Assembly: GCA_009918675.1 (NCBI GenBank)
Contig: RGDM01000005.1
Span: forward strand, 35,532-99,531
Direction of reading: 5' to 3'
Origin: a bacterium
Lineage (GTDB): Bacteria > Bdellovibrionota_B > Oligoflexia > Silvanigrellales > Silvanigrellaceae
DNA length: 64,000 nt
Shown here: positions 1 to 8,395 of the stretch, piece after piece
How positions within the stretch are numbered: position 1 is the stretch's first letter
Layout of the letters: the number at the start of each line of letters is the position of its first letter
Made by a program: the position numbers and the translations under genes
Notes under the pieces: generated by a model
The model's database searches: none
What the model was told of the DNA's origin: nothing
What the model saw: only the letters and a program-made list of their open reading frames with translations

Positions 1-58
1 GCGGCTGAGTTCATTCGAATTTTCTGAAGACAGCGGCGCCGCTGCGGCAGCCAACGAA

Positions 59-1486
59 TTAAACAGAAGTGCAAGGAGCAAGCTCTTTGCGGCGCGGCGA
101 AATTGAATTTGCACTGACAACCTCACGCTGGGTGAGGGTCTTGAATGAATCACAAAAGCGCAACATCAGTTCGAGACTTTGACCGTAGTTCAAACGCGGG
201 TCGCAGTAGGACTGATAATTTAAGGTCAGATGATCTTCACTGACCCCAACATCTCCACCGACACACTCAGTCACGTCTTCGGCCGTGATCTCTAGATGCA
301 AACCACCCAACCATGAACCCAACTCATGGTGGACCTTTTGCGACACCAGAACCTCAGCCATGATGTTATCAAAATATCGCGTCTTAAGACCGTCAGACAT
401 TCTGACAATGTTGCCATGCATCGGATCGCACGACCAAGTGAGGTTGAGCCCCTCGGCCTGAACCGCCTGAATGAGCCGCGGAAGCACATCGGCGACGCGC
501 TGGTGCCCCAGGCGAGTGATTAAAGTGATCCGTCCCCATTCGTTCGCAGGATTGAGTTTGCGCACCAAAGCGACCAACTCGTCGGGGGTCATGGAGGGGC
601 CAACCTTGATTCCCAGTGGGTTAGAAATACCACTCAGATACTCAACATGAGCGCCATGCAAGTCGCGCGTTCTTTCGCCCAACCATAGAAAATGTGTTCC
701 CAGGTTAAAATAAGCGGAAGTGTCTTCTGAATATCGGGTGAGCGCCGACTCGTAAGGCAACAGGAGTGATTCGTGAGAGGCAAAGACTGGATTGCGATTT
801 AAGAGTGTTGGGGACGGTTTCTCGCCACCCCACACCTGCAAAAAAGCAACAGCCTCTTCGATGCGCTCCTGAAGCTCTTGAAAAACGGACGACGCTTTTT
901 TTTCTTTGAAAAGTGTCCAACGTCGCAGAGCTGTGAGTTCGGTTAAGCCGCTGTCTGAAAGCGCGCGGATCCAATTCAAAGTTGCGCAGGCACACTGGTA
1001 TGCATCAAGCATGCGATGAGGGTCGGGACGACGTGCAGCCGGTGAAAACTCGAAACCATTGATAATATCGCCACGATAACTGGGAAGAGTCACAGAATCG
1101 CGTGTCTCAAGCTCATCCGAACGCGGTTTGCCAAATTGACCCGCCAAACGCCCGAGAGTCACCACCGGGCGACGCAACCCCTGAGTTGCAATGAGGCTGA
1201 TTTGTAGAAGGATTTTCAGCTTTTCGGTGATCAATTCGGATTGACAGTCGATGAATCGCTCCGCACATTCGCCCGCCTGAAGAATGAATCTTCGGCCTTG
1301 GCCTGCCTCGGCAATGAGTTGCTTTAGTTTAATAATTTCAGCTGGATGAACCAATGCCGGACGCTGCTCAAGCTGCCGCATGACACGTTCAAATTCGGAC
1401 ATATCTGGATACGACGGAAGCTGTTGGGCGGCACACTGCTGCCAAGACTGCGGAGACCAATTTCTTGCGCTTGTTGTCACGCACAA
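59..1486 (-). CDS. Class II 3-deoxy-7-phosphoheptulonate (DAHP) synthase
   Basis: First enzyme of the shikimate pathway, condensing phosphoenolpyruvate and erythrose-4-phosphate in the cytoplasm. The 475 residues match the plant/mycobacterial (class II) form along their whole length. Visible blocks are FILQAGECAERF (about 67-78), RPVVTLGRLAGQFGKPRS (about 105-122), SYRGDIING, GEKPSPTLLNRNPVFASHES and a C-terminal DPMHGN motif. The usual N-terminal W-x-P-x-SW...Q-x-P-x-YPD block lies upstream of the first ATG (1402), so the start must be the TTG at 1486 or the in-frame GTG at 1480, which has a GGGG stretch at better spacing. It follows cheB by 70 bp on the same strand and may be read from the chemotaxis operon. 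Another shikimate enzyme, aroA, lies far away at 44473-45885. Function is clear; the exact start is not. Confidence 0.93.
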   Translation of the reverse strand: MCVTTSARNWSPQSWQQCAAQQLPSYPDMSEFERVMRQLEQRPALVHPAEIIKLKQLIAEAGQGRRFILQAGECAERFIDCQSELITEKLKILLQISLIATQGLRRPVVTLGRLAGQFGKPRSDELETRDSVTLPSYRGDIINGFEFSPAARRPDPHRMLDAYQCACATLNWIRALSDSGLTELTALRRWTLFKEKKASSVFQELQERIEEAVAFLQVWGGEKPSPTLLNRNPVFASHESLLLPYESALTRYSEDTSAYFNLGTHFLWLGERTRDLHGAHVEYLSGISNPLGIKVGPSMTPDELVALVRKLNPANEWGRITLITRLGHQRVADVLPRLIQAVQAEGLNLTWSCDPMHGNIVRMSDGLKTRYFDNIMAEVLVSQKVHHELGSWLGGLHLEITAEDVTECVGGDVGVSEDHLTLNYQSYCDPRLNYGQSLELMLRFCDSFKTLTQREVVSANSISPRRKELAPCTSV

Positions 1487-1556
1487 ACCCCAACAATTTC
1501 AGAAATTAAAAACGTTTTTCAGAGAAAGCGCTTCACCCAATGGCAGGCTAGTCGGG

Positions 1557-2678
1557 TCAGCCGACCTTTGCAACAGCTCTTCTTGCGAGTTCGGCCATTA
1601 TCAAGGCAGGAATTTTTGCAAGGGGACTGATAATTTGCACGGCCCCAATATCGATTGCTTCACGCGGCATTCCAAAAACAACACACGAATCTTCGTCTTG
1701 TGCAATGTTATAGGAGCCAGCTTCGCGCATTTTGAGAAGGCCATCAGCACCATCCCGCCCCATTCCGGTCAAGACCACTCCGATCGCGGAGCGTCCAAGA
1801 TATTGCGCGATTGAAACGAAGAGTGGATCTGCAGCGGGACGCACGCCGTGCACTGCGGGATTTTGGTTCAATCGAACTTGCAACCGACCACCCACTTTTG
1901 CCAGCACCATGTGAAAATTTCCGGGCGCAATGAGAGCGACTCCCTGTTCAAGAGTATCCCCGTCAAGTGCTTCTCGCACCTGAAAAGCACAGACTGAGTT
2001 CAGGCTATCAGCCAAACTCTTGGTAAAAAAAGCTGGCATATGTTGAACGATGAGTGTGGGCGGAATCTGGGCAGGGAGTTGCGAAAGCAATTGCCGCAGT
2101 GCATCAGGACCGCCAGTAGAAGCAGCAATTGCAAGAATATTCTGCGCACGTCCTGGAAGATTTTGTGTTGATTGTCGAAGTCCGGAACCAACATTCGCCG
2201 TGGGTGAACTTGGCGCGTTCGCGTTGTTCTTTGCAAAAGATGAGAGGTGGGAAATATTCGCTGCTGCTGCTGCGCGAACCATTGCCGAGAGTTCCTCTGC
2301 AACAAGACTAACGCCGCGCGAAACATCAATCAACGATTTAGGGATGACGTCGACAGCACCCATGGCTACAGCTTTGAGCGCCGTTTGAGATCCCTTGGGC
2401 GACAAGCTGCTGATGATTAGAGTTCGAGTGGGAAAGTGCTGCATCACCTTTTCAAGAAAATTAAGCCCATCGAGTCGCGGCATTTCAATATCAAGGGTCA
2501 TCACATCGGGAGTGTATTTCACCAACATCTCGCGAGCGACATAGGCATCTTCGGCCTGCCCTACAATCTCAATCATTGGATCTGAAGAAAGCAGCTTCGC
2601 CAACAAAGTACGCACCGATGCCGAGTCATCGACAATCAGCACTTTTATTCTTCGGTTTGTAATGGGCTGATGACTCAT
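1557..2678 (-). CDS. cheB: CheB, receiver-methylesterase of chemoreceptors
   Basis: Phosphorylation-activated enzyme that demethylates, and in many bacteria deamidates, glutamyl residues of chemoreceptors, opposing CheR. The N-terminal receiver (about 10-125) has acidic pair D17-D18, phospho-acceptor D63 in LDIEMP, and K114. A linker of about 50 residues precedes the methylesterase domain (about 180-370), whose catalytic triad is complete: S187 in AASTGG, H213 in VQHMPAFF and D309 in TGMGRDG. Length (373) is normal. The ATG overlaps the stop of the upstream cheD-cheB fusion by 4 bp (ATGA), so translation is probably coupled. The receiver resembles that of the fusion (shared LDIEMP...FLEK.MQHFP), which suggests the two CheB modules arose by duplication. 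Confidence 0.96.
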   Translation of the reverse strand: MSHQPITNRRIKVLIVDDSASVRTLLAKLLSSDPMIEIVGQAEDAYVAREMLVKYTPDVMTLDIEMPRLDGLNFLEKVMQHFPTRTLIISSLSPKGSQTALKAVAMGAVDVIPKSLIDVSRGVSLVAEELSAMVRAAAAANISHLSSFAKNNANAPSSPTANVGSGLRQSTQNLPGRAQNILAIAASTGGPDALRQLLSQLPAQIPPTLIVQHMPAFFTKSLADSLNSVCAFQVREALDGDTLEQGVALIAPGNFHMVLAKVGGRLQVRLNQNPAVHGVRPAADPLFVSIAQYLGRSAIGVVLTGMGRDGADGLLKMREAGSYNIAQDEDSCVVFGMPREAIDIGAVQIISPLAKIPALIMAELARRAVAKVG

Positions 2679-4237
2679 ATCACCGCCTTGCTTCTCAGTC
2701 GCATTAAAACCGAGCTCATTTCTTCTGGAGACAAAACATCATCTGCAGCTCCCGCTGAAATTGCAGCTTGCGGAGCAAATGCAAAAAGACTTGATTCGGG
2801 ATGAGCAACAATTGTTCGGGCGCCCTTTTCGCGCAACTGCAACAAACCTTGCACACCATCCGAACCAATGCCACTCATCAGCAAAGAGACAACCCCTTTC
2901 AATTGCTCCGCAGAAAGTACATTCACAGCTGATTGAAAAAGCACATCGCATGATGGAATTTGCAGACACACTGGAACTCCCGATCTCGTTCGCATCACTG
3001 TTTGGCCCGCGACCAGCTCCAGACTCAGGTGTTTTTGTGGCGGCGCGAAGTACACAGTTCCTGGAAGAGGTACAAGCCCATCAACAGCAACCTTGAGTTG
3101 GACTCGACATTTATTTTTCCATTTTTCCAGAAATACCGGCAATAATCCTGAAACTGAGCTTATAGAAACCAAAACAGGAGGTGTGTCGGATGGGAGGGTT
3201 TGCACAAAGACTTCGAGGTCTTGGTATGCCCCTCCATTGCCACCCACCATCACCAAATGAATGCTTTCATTGATTTGCTGTGAATAATTCGCAGCAGTGG
3301 GCGGGACAATTCGATTTTGCTTCGCGCGGGTCTTGATTCGATTCGCCGCGCTTGCAGCTGCGACAACCTTCTGAACCAAACTTTCTGCAAAAAAACGCAA
3401 GGTATTTGGATCAAATTGATCGGGTTTCTGGGCAAACTCGAGCGCCCCCAATTCAAGTGCACGAACTGCGGCATCATCCTCAGGATTCAGCGACGACACC
3501 ATGATTGTCGGAATCGGGAAATGCTGCATAAGTTTTTCGAGAAACTTCACTCCCGACATTCCGGGCATCTCAATATCCAAGAGAACAACATCTGGATTCT
3601 TTTCGACGATAACTTCTCTTGCTTCGAATGCATCACGGGCAACCCCGACTACTTCAACTCGCCCTGATTTACCAAGAACATTGCTAAATATTGAACGCAC
3701 GGCCGCTGAATCATCGACAAGTACAACCCGAACGGAATGGGTGACCAAACTGCACCTGCCACCCGATGTATCAACTCGATTGTTCTGGCTCATGAGTTCA
3801 TGCTTAATAGAAAAATCAGAGGTGTTTAAGACAATTTTTCGACCAAGATGACCTGCGAGCTCATTTGCCAAGACGGGAATTTTTTGTGCCTTCAAATAAT
3901 CGAGGGCGAAATCAATATTGTGTTTACCAATGCTTTCCCCCAAACCAACGTTATCAAGAACTCGAGCGCCTCCGTACACCTTTGCTTGTATACTTTCGCT
4001 GCGCGCTCCCAGCGCAAGCATCTCTTCGATCATCAATGGCAACGAAACGCTGCCGTAACGAAGGCTTCCTTCCTGTGCCATTCCGCTTGGACGAGGCAAT
4101 AGATAGTGATTCAGTGCAGCAATGCGCCGACTGGGATCAAAAAGGGCTACCGCGACACATGAACCAAGAATGGTTGTAACTAAGCAAGGTTCGCGAGATA
4201 CGAAGAACTGCCCAGGAAATAAATAATGAGATTTCAT
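2675..4237 (-). CDS. CheD fused to receiver and degenerate CheB methylesterase domain
   Basis: The 520 residues hold three parts. Residues 1-150 are CheD, the chemoreceptor glutamine deamidase, with T21/T22, C27 in LGSCVAV and H44 in NHYLLP matching the CheD Thr-Cys-His active site. Residues 168-290 are an intact receiver with D175-D176, D221 in LDIEMP, S248 and K271. Residues about 326-520 are CheB-methylesterase-like, but the triad is broken. The AxSTGG serine position is Gly (G333 in VGGNGG) and the VQHMP histidine position is Ser (S360); only the Asp (D460 in SGIGSDG) remains. I infer an active deamidase joined to a phosphorylatable, esterase-dead CheB. The start abuts the cheW stop and the end overlaps cheB by 4 bp. 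Domain calls are secure; the loss of esterase activity is inferred from residues. Confidence 0.92.
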   Translation of the reverse strand: MKSHYLFPGQFFVSREPCLVTTILGSCVAVALFDPSRRIAALNHYLLPRPSGMAQEGSLRYGSVSLPLMIEEMLALGARSESIQAKVYGGARVLDNVGLGESIGKHNIDFALDYLKAQKIPVLANELAGHLGRKIVLNTSDFSIKHELMSQNNRVDTSGGRCSLVTHSVRVVLVDDSAAVRSIFSNVLGKSGRVEVVGVARDAFEAREVIVEKNPDVVLLDIEMPGMSGVKFLEKLMQHFPIPTIMVSSLNPEDDAAVRALELGALEFAQKPDQFDPNTLRFFAESLVQKVVAAASAANRIKTRAKQNRIVPPTAANYSQQINESIHLVMVGGNGGAYQDLEVFVQTLPSDTPPVLVSISSVSGLLPVFLEKWKNKCRVQLKVAVDGLVPLPGTVYFAPPQKHLSLELVAGQTVMRTRSGVPVCLQIPSCDVLFQSAVNVLSAEQLKGVVSLLMSGIGSDGVQGLLQLREKGARTIVAHPESSLFAFAPQAAISAGAADDVLSPEEMSSVLMRLRSKAVI

Positions 4238-4711
4238 TTATGCCACGCGTTTAATGTCCATCATTAAAATGGACTCTTGTTCAACAACACATAAATGCGT
4301 CACTAACAATTGAGCATCGTTTAACGCATGCAGTTCTTGATTCGGAAAATCTTGAACGTAAAGCATGCGTTCGACCCAGAGGCCAAACCTTCTTCGTCCA
4401 TCGAAAACAACAATAATACAACCCTGCCCAGACTTGGCTTGCGAGGTCTCGCCCTTCCCTAATAAACACGCCAAATGATAGATGGTGAAAACGATTCCGC
4501 GAAGATTGACAACTCCTAAGAGATTATCGCGCTTCACTGGCAACGGATTCCACCTACGTGATTCCAAAACCTCAACAACCTGAGCCATCGGTATTCCGAA
4601 CTTCTGCTCACCAACCTGAACAAGTAAATAGCTTGACTGTGGACCCTTGGAACTGCGTTGTTCTAAAGCTTCCTGAACATGCGCAAGAAGTGCGTCGTCT
4701 TTAAGCTGCAT
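4238..4711 (-). CDS. cheW: CheW coupling protein
   Basis: Adaptor linking chemoreceptors to the CheA kinase. The 157-residue product is one CheW domain: SYLLVQVGEQKFGIPMAQV near the N-terminus, then GVVNLRGIVFTIYHLACLLG and a QGCIIVVFDGRRRFGLWVERM block. The frame stays open upstream to 4804, but that part lies inside cheA. The ATG at 4711 overlaps the cheA stop by 11 bp and gives the usual CheW length, so I chose it. It is the third gene of the minus-strand chemosensory operon and abuts cheD-cheB. A second, different CheW is encoded at 7858-8343, so the two may serve different receptors or array positions. Confidence 0.92.
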   Translation of the reverse strand: MQLKDDALLAHVQEALEQRSSKGPQSSYLLVQVGEQKFGIPMAQVVEVLESRRWNPLPVKRDNLLGVVNLRGIVFTIYHLACLLGKGETSQAKSGQGCIIVVFDGRRRFGLWVERMLYVQDFPNQELHALNDAQLLVTHLCVVEQESILMMDIKRVA

Positions 4712-6824
4712 AAGCGGCCCCCAACAATGACTCTGCATCGAGTACAAATGCGACTTGCTCAGAATCGAGCAGGCTTGTTCCTTTGAATCCGACGAGTTTC
4801 TCAACCACGTTGTCGAAAGGACGAATCACAGCTTCAAGCTGATCAATCACCCTGTCGACAGCCAACGCGAGCGAGCAATTTTTGTGAGAAATGATGAGAA
4901 CAAGTGCATCTGGTGAAAAATCGATTTTTTCAAGTGAACTTCCCTTGAGAGGTGATTCGATGAAAGACCGATAATCACCCAAAGGAATCGTGAGCCCATC
5001 GTGTTGACAGGTCATTCGACCATCGACCTTCGACAAAATAAGGTCTTTGACCGGCGCAATTTTTGAAATGCTGACAAGTGGCACCACGATTTGATGACCA
5101 CCACTTTCCGCAAGCAGAGTATTTTCAACCAAAACGGTCTTGGGCACCGGAATTGTGATTGTGATTGTTGTGCCTTTGCCGAGCGAGGATTCCAAGTTAA
5201 CAGTGCCGCACAAACGTGTGACTTCCGTTTTTACAACGTCCATTCCAACTCCCCGACCAGAAACATTTGTCACCTGATCGGCAGTGGAAAAACCTGGAAG
5301 AAATATCAGCTCCATCGCTTCTTGCGGAGTCATTTTTGTCATCTGCTCTTTGTCGATGAGTCCTTTTTCAAAAGCTTTCTTCTTGACCCGTTCAGGATCA
5401 ATTCCGGCTCCGTCGTCATCAATAATGATTTTAATTTGCTCACCTATCTGCTGTGCTTGAATTGATATTGTCCCTGACTCCGGTTTGCCTTTGGTCACGC
5501 GGATATCCGGCCTCTCAATCCCATGGTCGACAGAATTGCGCAGCACGTGGACAAGAGAGCTTGACAGAGCTTTGGCAATACTTTTGTCAACGCCAAGATC
5601 AATTCCAGACATCTCAATTCGAACTTGTTTTTGAAGATCTTGAGACGCTTGACGAACCACCCGAGGAAACTTCTGGAATGCCACTTTCAGCTGAACTTTG
5701 CGGACTTCCATGATCTGGCTCTGGATTTGTTCTGAAATCTTATCCATAGACTGATTCATTTCTTCAAGCCGCTGCTTTTGCTCTGCGGGGATTTGACATT
5801 TCAGAACCTGTTTAATAGTTGCGTGGTATGCATTTTTCAAAACTACCAATTCACCGGACAACTCCATAAAGGAGTTCAGTTTGTCGATTGTGACCATAAT
5901 TCCGTCTTCTTCGTCGTCTGCAGAAGTCGCAGTCTCAGAGGCAATAACCAGCGGTGAAGGAAGAGCTGTCGGCTCGCTCGTCGGCGAGAATTGAGTTTGC
6001 TGACTTTCAGATGCGACTTGAGCGTTGTTTCCAACCTGCCCCTCTGTCCAACGATTCAGCGCGTCAACAAAGGGTTGAAGATTCACGGGCGTTGCGCGGA
6101 AGTTCTCAAAATCAACAACTAAACTTTTAATAACATCTGCGCCCTGGAGAAGGACCTGAGTCAGAGCCTGGGAAGGACGCAATCGGCCCTTTTTGATAGA
6201 CTGCAGAAGGTTTTCGTAGGCATGAGTGACTGCCTGAATTTTCTCGGCTCCCTGGAAAGCTCCAGCTGAACCTTTCAAAGTGTGGGCCTTGCGGAAGAGC
6301 ACATCGACAACATCAGACTGAAGCGGGGTTTCCTCGAGCCTGAAAATGAATGTCTCGATATCACGAAGAATGTCATTCGCTTCAGCGCAAAAGATTTTGC
6401 GAATGGCTTTCATTTCTTCCTGCTCTTGCTCTATCTGTCGGGCACGATCGCGAACGAAAGCTTCGGCCTTGTCGCGCAGATGAGCAAGGTCTTGGGGTTT
6501 TTCAAGGAGATCATCAATACCAACTCGAAATCCCTCAAGAACAGTTTGTTTATCGGCATAGCCGGTGAGGATGACAAATTTGATTCCGGGAAGTTCTTCC
6601 TTAAGAACCCGACAAAAGTCGATTCCGTTCATTCCAGGCATGCGGTAATCGCTAATCACAGCAAAACAGATATTTTCCCGCACAAGTGTTAAAGCGTCTT
6701 CGGCATTCGCAGCTGAAATGACCGGTGCTCCCAAGCCGCCCAGTGTTTCACAAATGGCGTCTCTGAGTTCAGCGTCATCTTCGACGACGAGCAGGTTCTC
6801 ATTGATAAGCAGGGATGAATTCAT
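4701..6824 (-). CDS. cheA: CheA-type histidine kinase with N-terminal receiver domain
   Basis: Core chemotaxis kinase, 707 residues, with unusual order. A receiver domain comes first (about 8-128; ED at 15-16, D59 in SDYRMP, K109). An HPt domain follows (about 140-245) with phospho-acceptor H181 in HTLKGSAGAF. After an acidic, Ser/Thr-rich linker come the dimerisation helices (about 305-375, ELSGELVVLKNAY) and the ATPase domain, with N-box HVLRNSVDHGIE, DDDGAGID, and GRGVGMDVV. The regulatory CheW-like domain ends the protein. I see no clear P2 (CheY/CheB docking) domain between HPt and dimerisation. Hybrid CheA proteins usually carry the receiver at the C-terminus. The start overlaps the cheR stop as ATGA. 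No separate CheY is encoded here, so the fused receiver may be output or phosphate sink. Confidence 0.95.
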   Translation of the reverse strand: MNSSLLINENLLVVEDDAELRDAICETLGGLGAPVISAANAEDALTLVRENICFAVISDYRMPGMNGIDFCRVLKEELPGIKFVILTGYADKQTVLEGFRVGIDDLLEKPQDLAHLRDKAEAFVRDRARQIEQEQEEMKAIRKIFCAEANDILRDIETFIFRLEETPLQSDVVDVLFRKAHTLKGSAGAFQGAEKIQAVTHAYENLLQSIKKGRLRPSQALTQVLLQGADVIKSLVVDFENFRATPVNLQPFVDALNRWTEGQVGNNAQVASESQQTQFSPTSEPTALPSPLVIASETATSADDEEDGIMVTIDKLNSFMELSGELVVLKNAYHATIKQVLKCQIPAEQKQRLEEMNQSMDKISEQIQSQIMEVRKVQLKVAFQKFPRVVRQASQDLQKQVRIEMSGIDLGVDKSIAKALSSSLVHVLRNSVDHGIERPDIRVTKGKPESGTISIQAQQIGEQIKIIIDDDGAGIDPERVKKKAFEKGLIDKEQMTKMTPQEAMELIFLPGFSTADQVTNVSGRGVGMDVVKTEVTRLCGTVNLESSLGKGTTITITIPVPKTVLVENTLLAESGGHQIVVPLVSISKIAPVKDLILSKVDGRMTCQHDGLTIPLGDYRSFIESPLKGSSLEKIDFSPDALVLIISHKNCSLALAVDRVIDQLEAVIRPFDNVVEKLVGFKGTSLLDSEQVAFVLDAESLLGAAYAA

Positions 6825-7711
6825 GCTGCTTCTCCTTTGCGAAGGGTGCTGATGCGTTCATAGACGGCGGCAGCGCAAGATTTGAGCCCCGGAGTTGCGC
6901 CAACAATTGTTTCAGAATGTCCAAGGAACAGATGTCCACCGGGACGAAGGCAAGTTTCCATTTTACGTATCGTTTGCTGAATCTCTGGCTTATCAAAATA
7001 GATCATCACATTGCGGCAAAAGATAAAGTCAAATTTGAATTGAAATGGATAAGATGGGGACATTAAATTGAACGGTGCAAAGGTGATTAATTCCCGGAGA
7101 GAATGTCGCACCCGGACAAAATCAGATGAATCTCCACGGCCTCTTTCAAAGTAGGCTGAGCGCATATTTTCCGGAACCGAGTCGATAGATTCCAGTGGAT
7201 AGACACCGCGCGCCGCCTTTTTCATAATCTCGGTATCAATATCTGTTGCGAGAATTTTAATGGTCCAATTGTCTGCTGGTTGAATGACAGAGCGGATGGT
7301 CATCGCAAGTGAGTATGCTTCCTCGCCTGAACTACAAGCGGCGCACCAGACTCGCAATTCACGGGTTTTCTTTTTTTCAGGTTTAATTTGCAATTCCGCG
7401 AGTAGTTTCCGGAGAATATCGAAGTGCTGCCGCTCGCGAAAAAAGTGAGTCGTGTTTGTGGTTATTGCGCTGATGAAGATATCGCGAATATCGCGCCGGC
7501 CCGACAAAAGTGCTAAGTGGAGTTCAGCATATGTCTGCATTCCTAAGCCGGGCATAATTTTCGATAAACGACTTGCAAGAAGCGTTTGATTTTTTGCAGA
7601 CAAGGTTAAGTTGATGCCTGATTCGCGGCGTAGATAGTCGGCAATCTTGCTGAATCCAGCATGATCGCTTTCTAACATTTTCACATCTACACCAAACACG
7701 CCGCCGGCCAC
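6821..7711 (-). CDS. cheR: CheR chemoreceptor methyltransferase
   Basis: S-adenosylmethionine-dependent methyltransferase that methylates glutamyl residues of chemoreceptors. The 296 residues hold the all-alpha N-terminal domain (YLRRESGINLT..K..LL.SRL) and the Rossmann domain with VWCAACSSGEEAYSLAM (SAM binding), NWTIKILATDID, and FIFCRNVMIYFD. The frame is open to 7840, but a GTG at 7711 is preceded by AAGGAG at 6-nt spacing and is the best start; an ATG at 7678 has a weak site. With this start, 146 bp separate cheR from the divergent cheW2, enough for back-to-back promoters. It is the first gene of the minus-strand operon and overlaps cheA as ATGA. Confidence 0.94.
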   Translation of the reverse strand: MAGGVFGVDVKMLESDHAGFSKIADYLRRESGINLTLSAKNQTLLASRLSKIMPGLGMQTYAELHLALLSGRRDIRDIFISAITTNTTHFFRERQHFDILRKLLAELQIKPEKKKTRELRVWCAACSSGEEAYSLAMTIRSVIQPADNWTIKILATDIDTEIMKKAARGVYPLESIDSVPENMRSAYFERGRGDSSDFVRVRHSLRELITFAPFNLMSPSYPFQFKFDFIFCRNVMIYFDKPEIQQTIRKMETCLRPGGHLFLGHSETIVGATPGLKSCAAAVYERISTLRKGEAA

Positions 7712-7857
7712 TGCAAACTCCTTGCTTCTTTCCTTCCGCTGTATCGGCGGAACAGCGGAAAAAAGAGTGTCAGCGGGTTGACATGGTGTCGAGAAAGAAA
7801 CGGAAATTTTTCGCAAATACGCCGATACCCAGAAAGTCACGAGCAGGAGGATACATT
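7712..7857. promoter_or_regulatory. Divergent promoter region between cheR and cheW2
   Basis: This 146-bp stretch separates the GTG start of cheR (minus) from the GTG start of the second cheW (plus) and must hold both promoters if the two units are expressed independently. It contains both ribosome-binding sites: AAGGAG before cheR and AGGAGG at 7846-7851 before cheW2. I could not identify convincing -35/-10 pairs. The call rests on gene arrangement. Confidence 0.4.
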
Positions 7858-8343
7858 GTGGAGCGTTCGGTTCGCAGAACTGCTGAAGAAGGCCGATATC
7901 TCAGCTTTCAATTAGCGAGTGAGACCTATGCGGTTCCGATTAAATCGGTCTCGGAGATCATTGGTCTGCCGGAGATAACCCACGTCCCGAACATGCCGCA
8001 CTACATGCGTGGAATCATCAACCTGCGTGGCCGTGTTTTGCCCGTGATGGACTTGCGGCGGAAGTTCTCCCTTCAAACCACAGATTACACAAGAGAAACA
8101 TGTGTTATTATCGTTGAGATCTGGGCGCGAAAAGTTGGGCTTATTGTTGATACCGTTCGAGAGGTTCTCGACTTTAGGCTGAATCAAATTGAACCCTCGC
8201 CCGACATCGGCGGACACGCACAGACGCAATGTCTTATCGGCATTGGCAAGCTTTCTGACCGTGTCGTTATACTTGTTGAACCCAGTCTGATTCTGAGTGC
8301 CGAGGAACTCTCTGGACACAGTGGATTTTCGTCGGTTGCTTAA
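7858..8343 (+). CDS. cheW: CheW coupling protein (second copy, divergent)
   Basis: CheW adaptor of 161 residues, transcribed away from the main chemotaxis operon. It shows the canonical pattern: LSFQLASETYAVPIKSVSEI, VPNMPHYMRGIINLRGRVLPVMDLRRKF, then TCVIIVEIWARKVGLIVDTV and a C-terminal GIGKLSDRVVILVEPSLIL. The GTG at 7858 follows a perfect AGGAGG with a 6-nt gap. An upstream ATG at 7783 would add 25 basic residues not seen in CheW and would overlap the divergent promoter region, so I rejected it. It matches CheW better than the operon copy does. Presumably both couple receptors encoded elsewhere to the CheA here. Confidence 0.95.
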   Translation: MERSVRRTAEEGRYLSFQLASETYAVPIKSVSEIIGLPEITHVPNMPHYMRGIINLRGRVLPVMDLRRKFSLQTTDYTRETCVIIVEIWARKVGLIVDTVREVLDFRLNQIEPSPDIGGHAQTQCLIGIGKLSDRVVILVEPSLILSAEELSGHSGFSSVA

Positions 8344-8395
8344 TCTCTGCAGCAAAACTGTAATTCAAAGATAACTTTGTCAACGGAACTTCTTT

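Noticed and set aside
7783..7857. Upstream ATG start for the second cheW, adding 25 basic residues
   Set aside because: The GTG at 7858 has a perfect AGGAGG site and gives normal CheW length; the extension overlaps the cheR promoter region.
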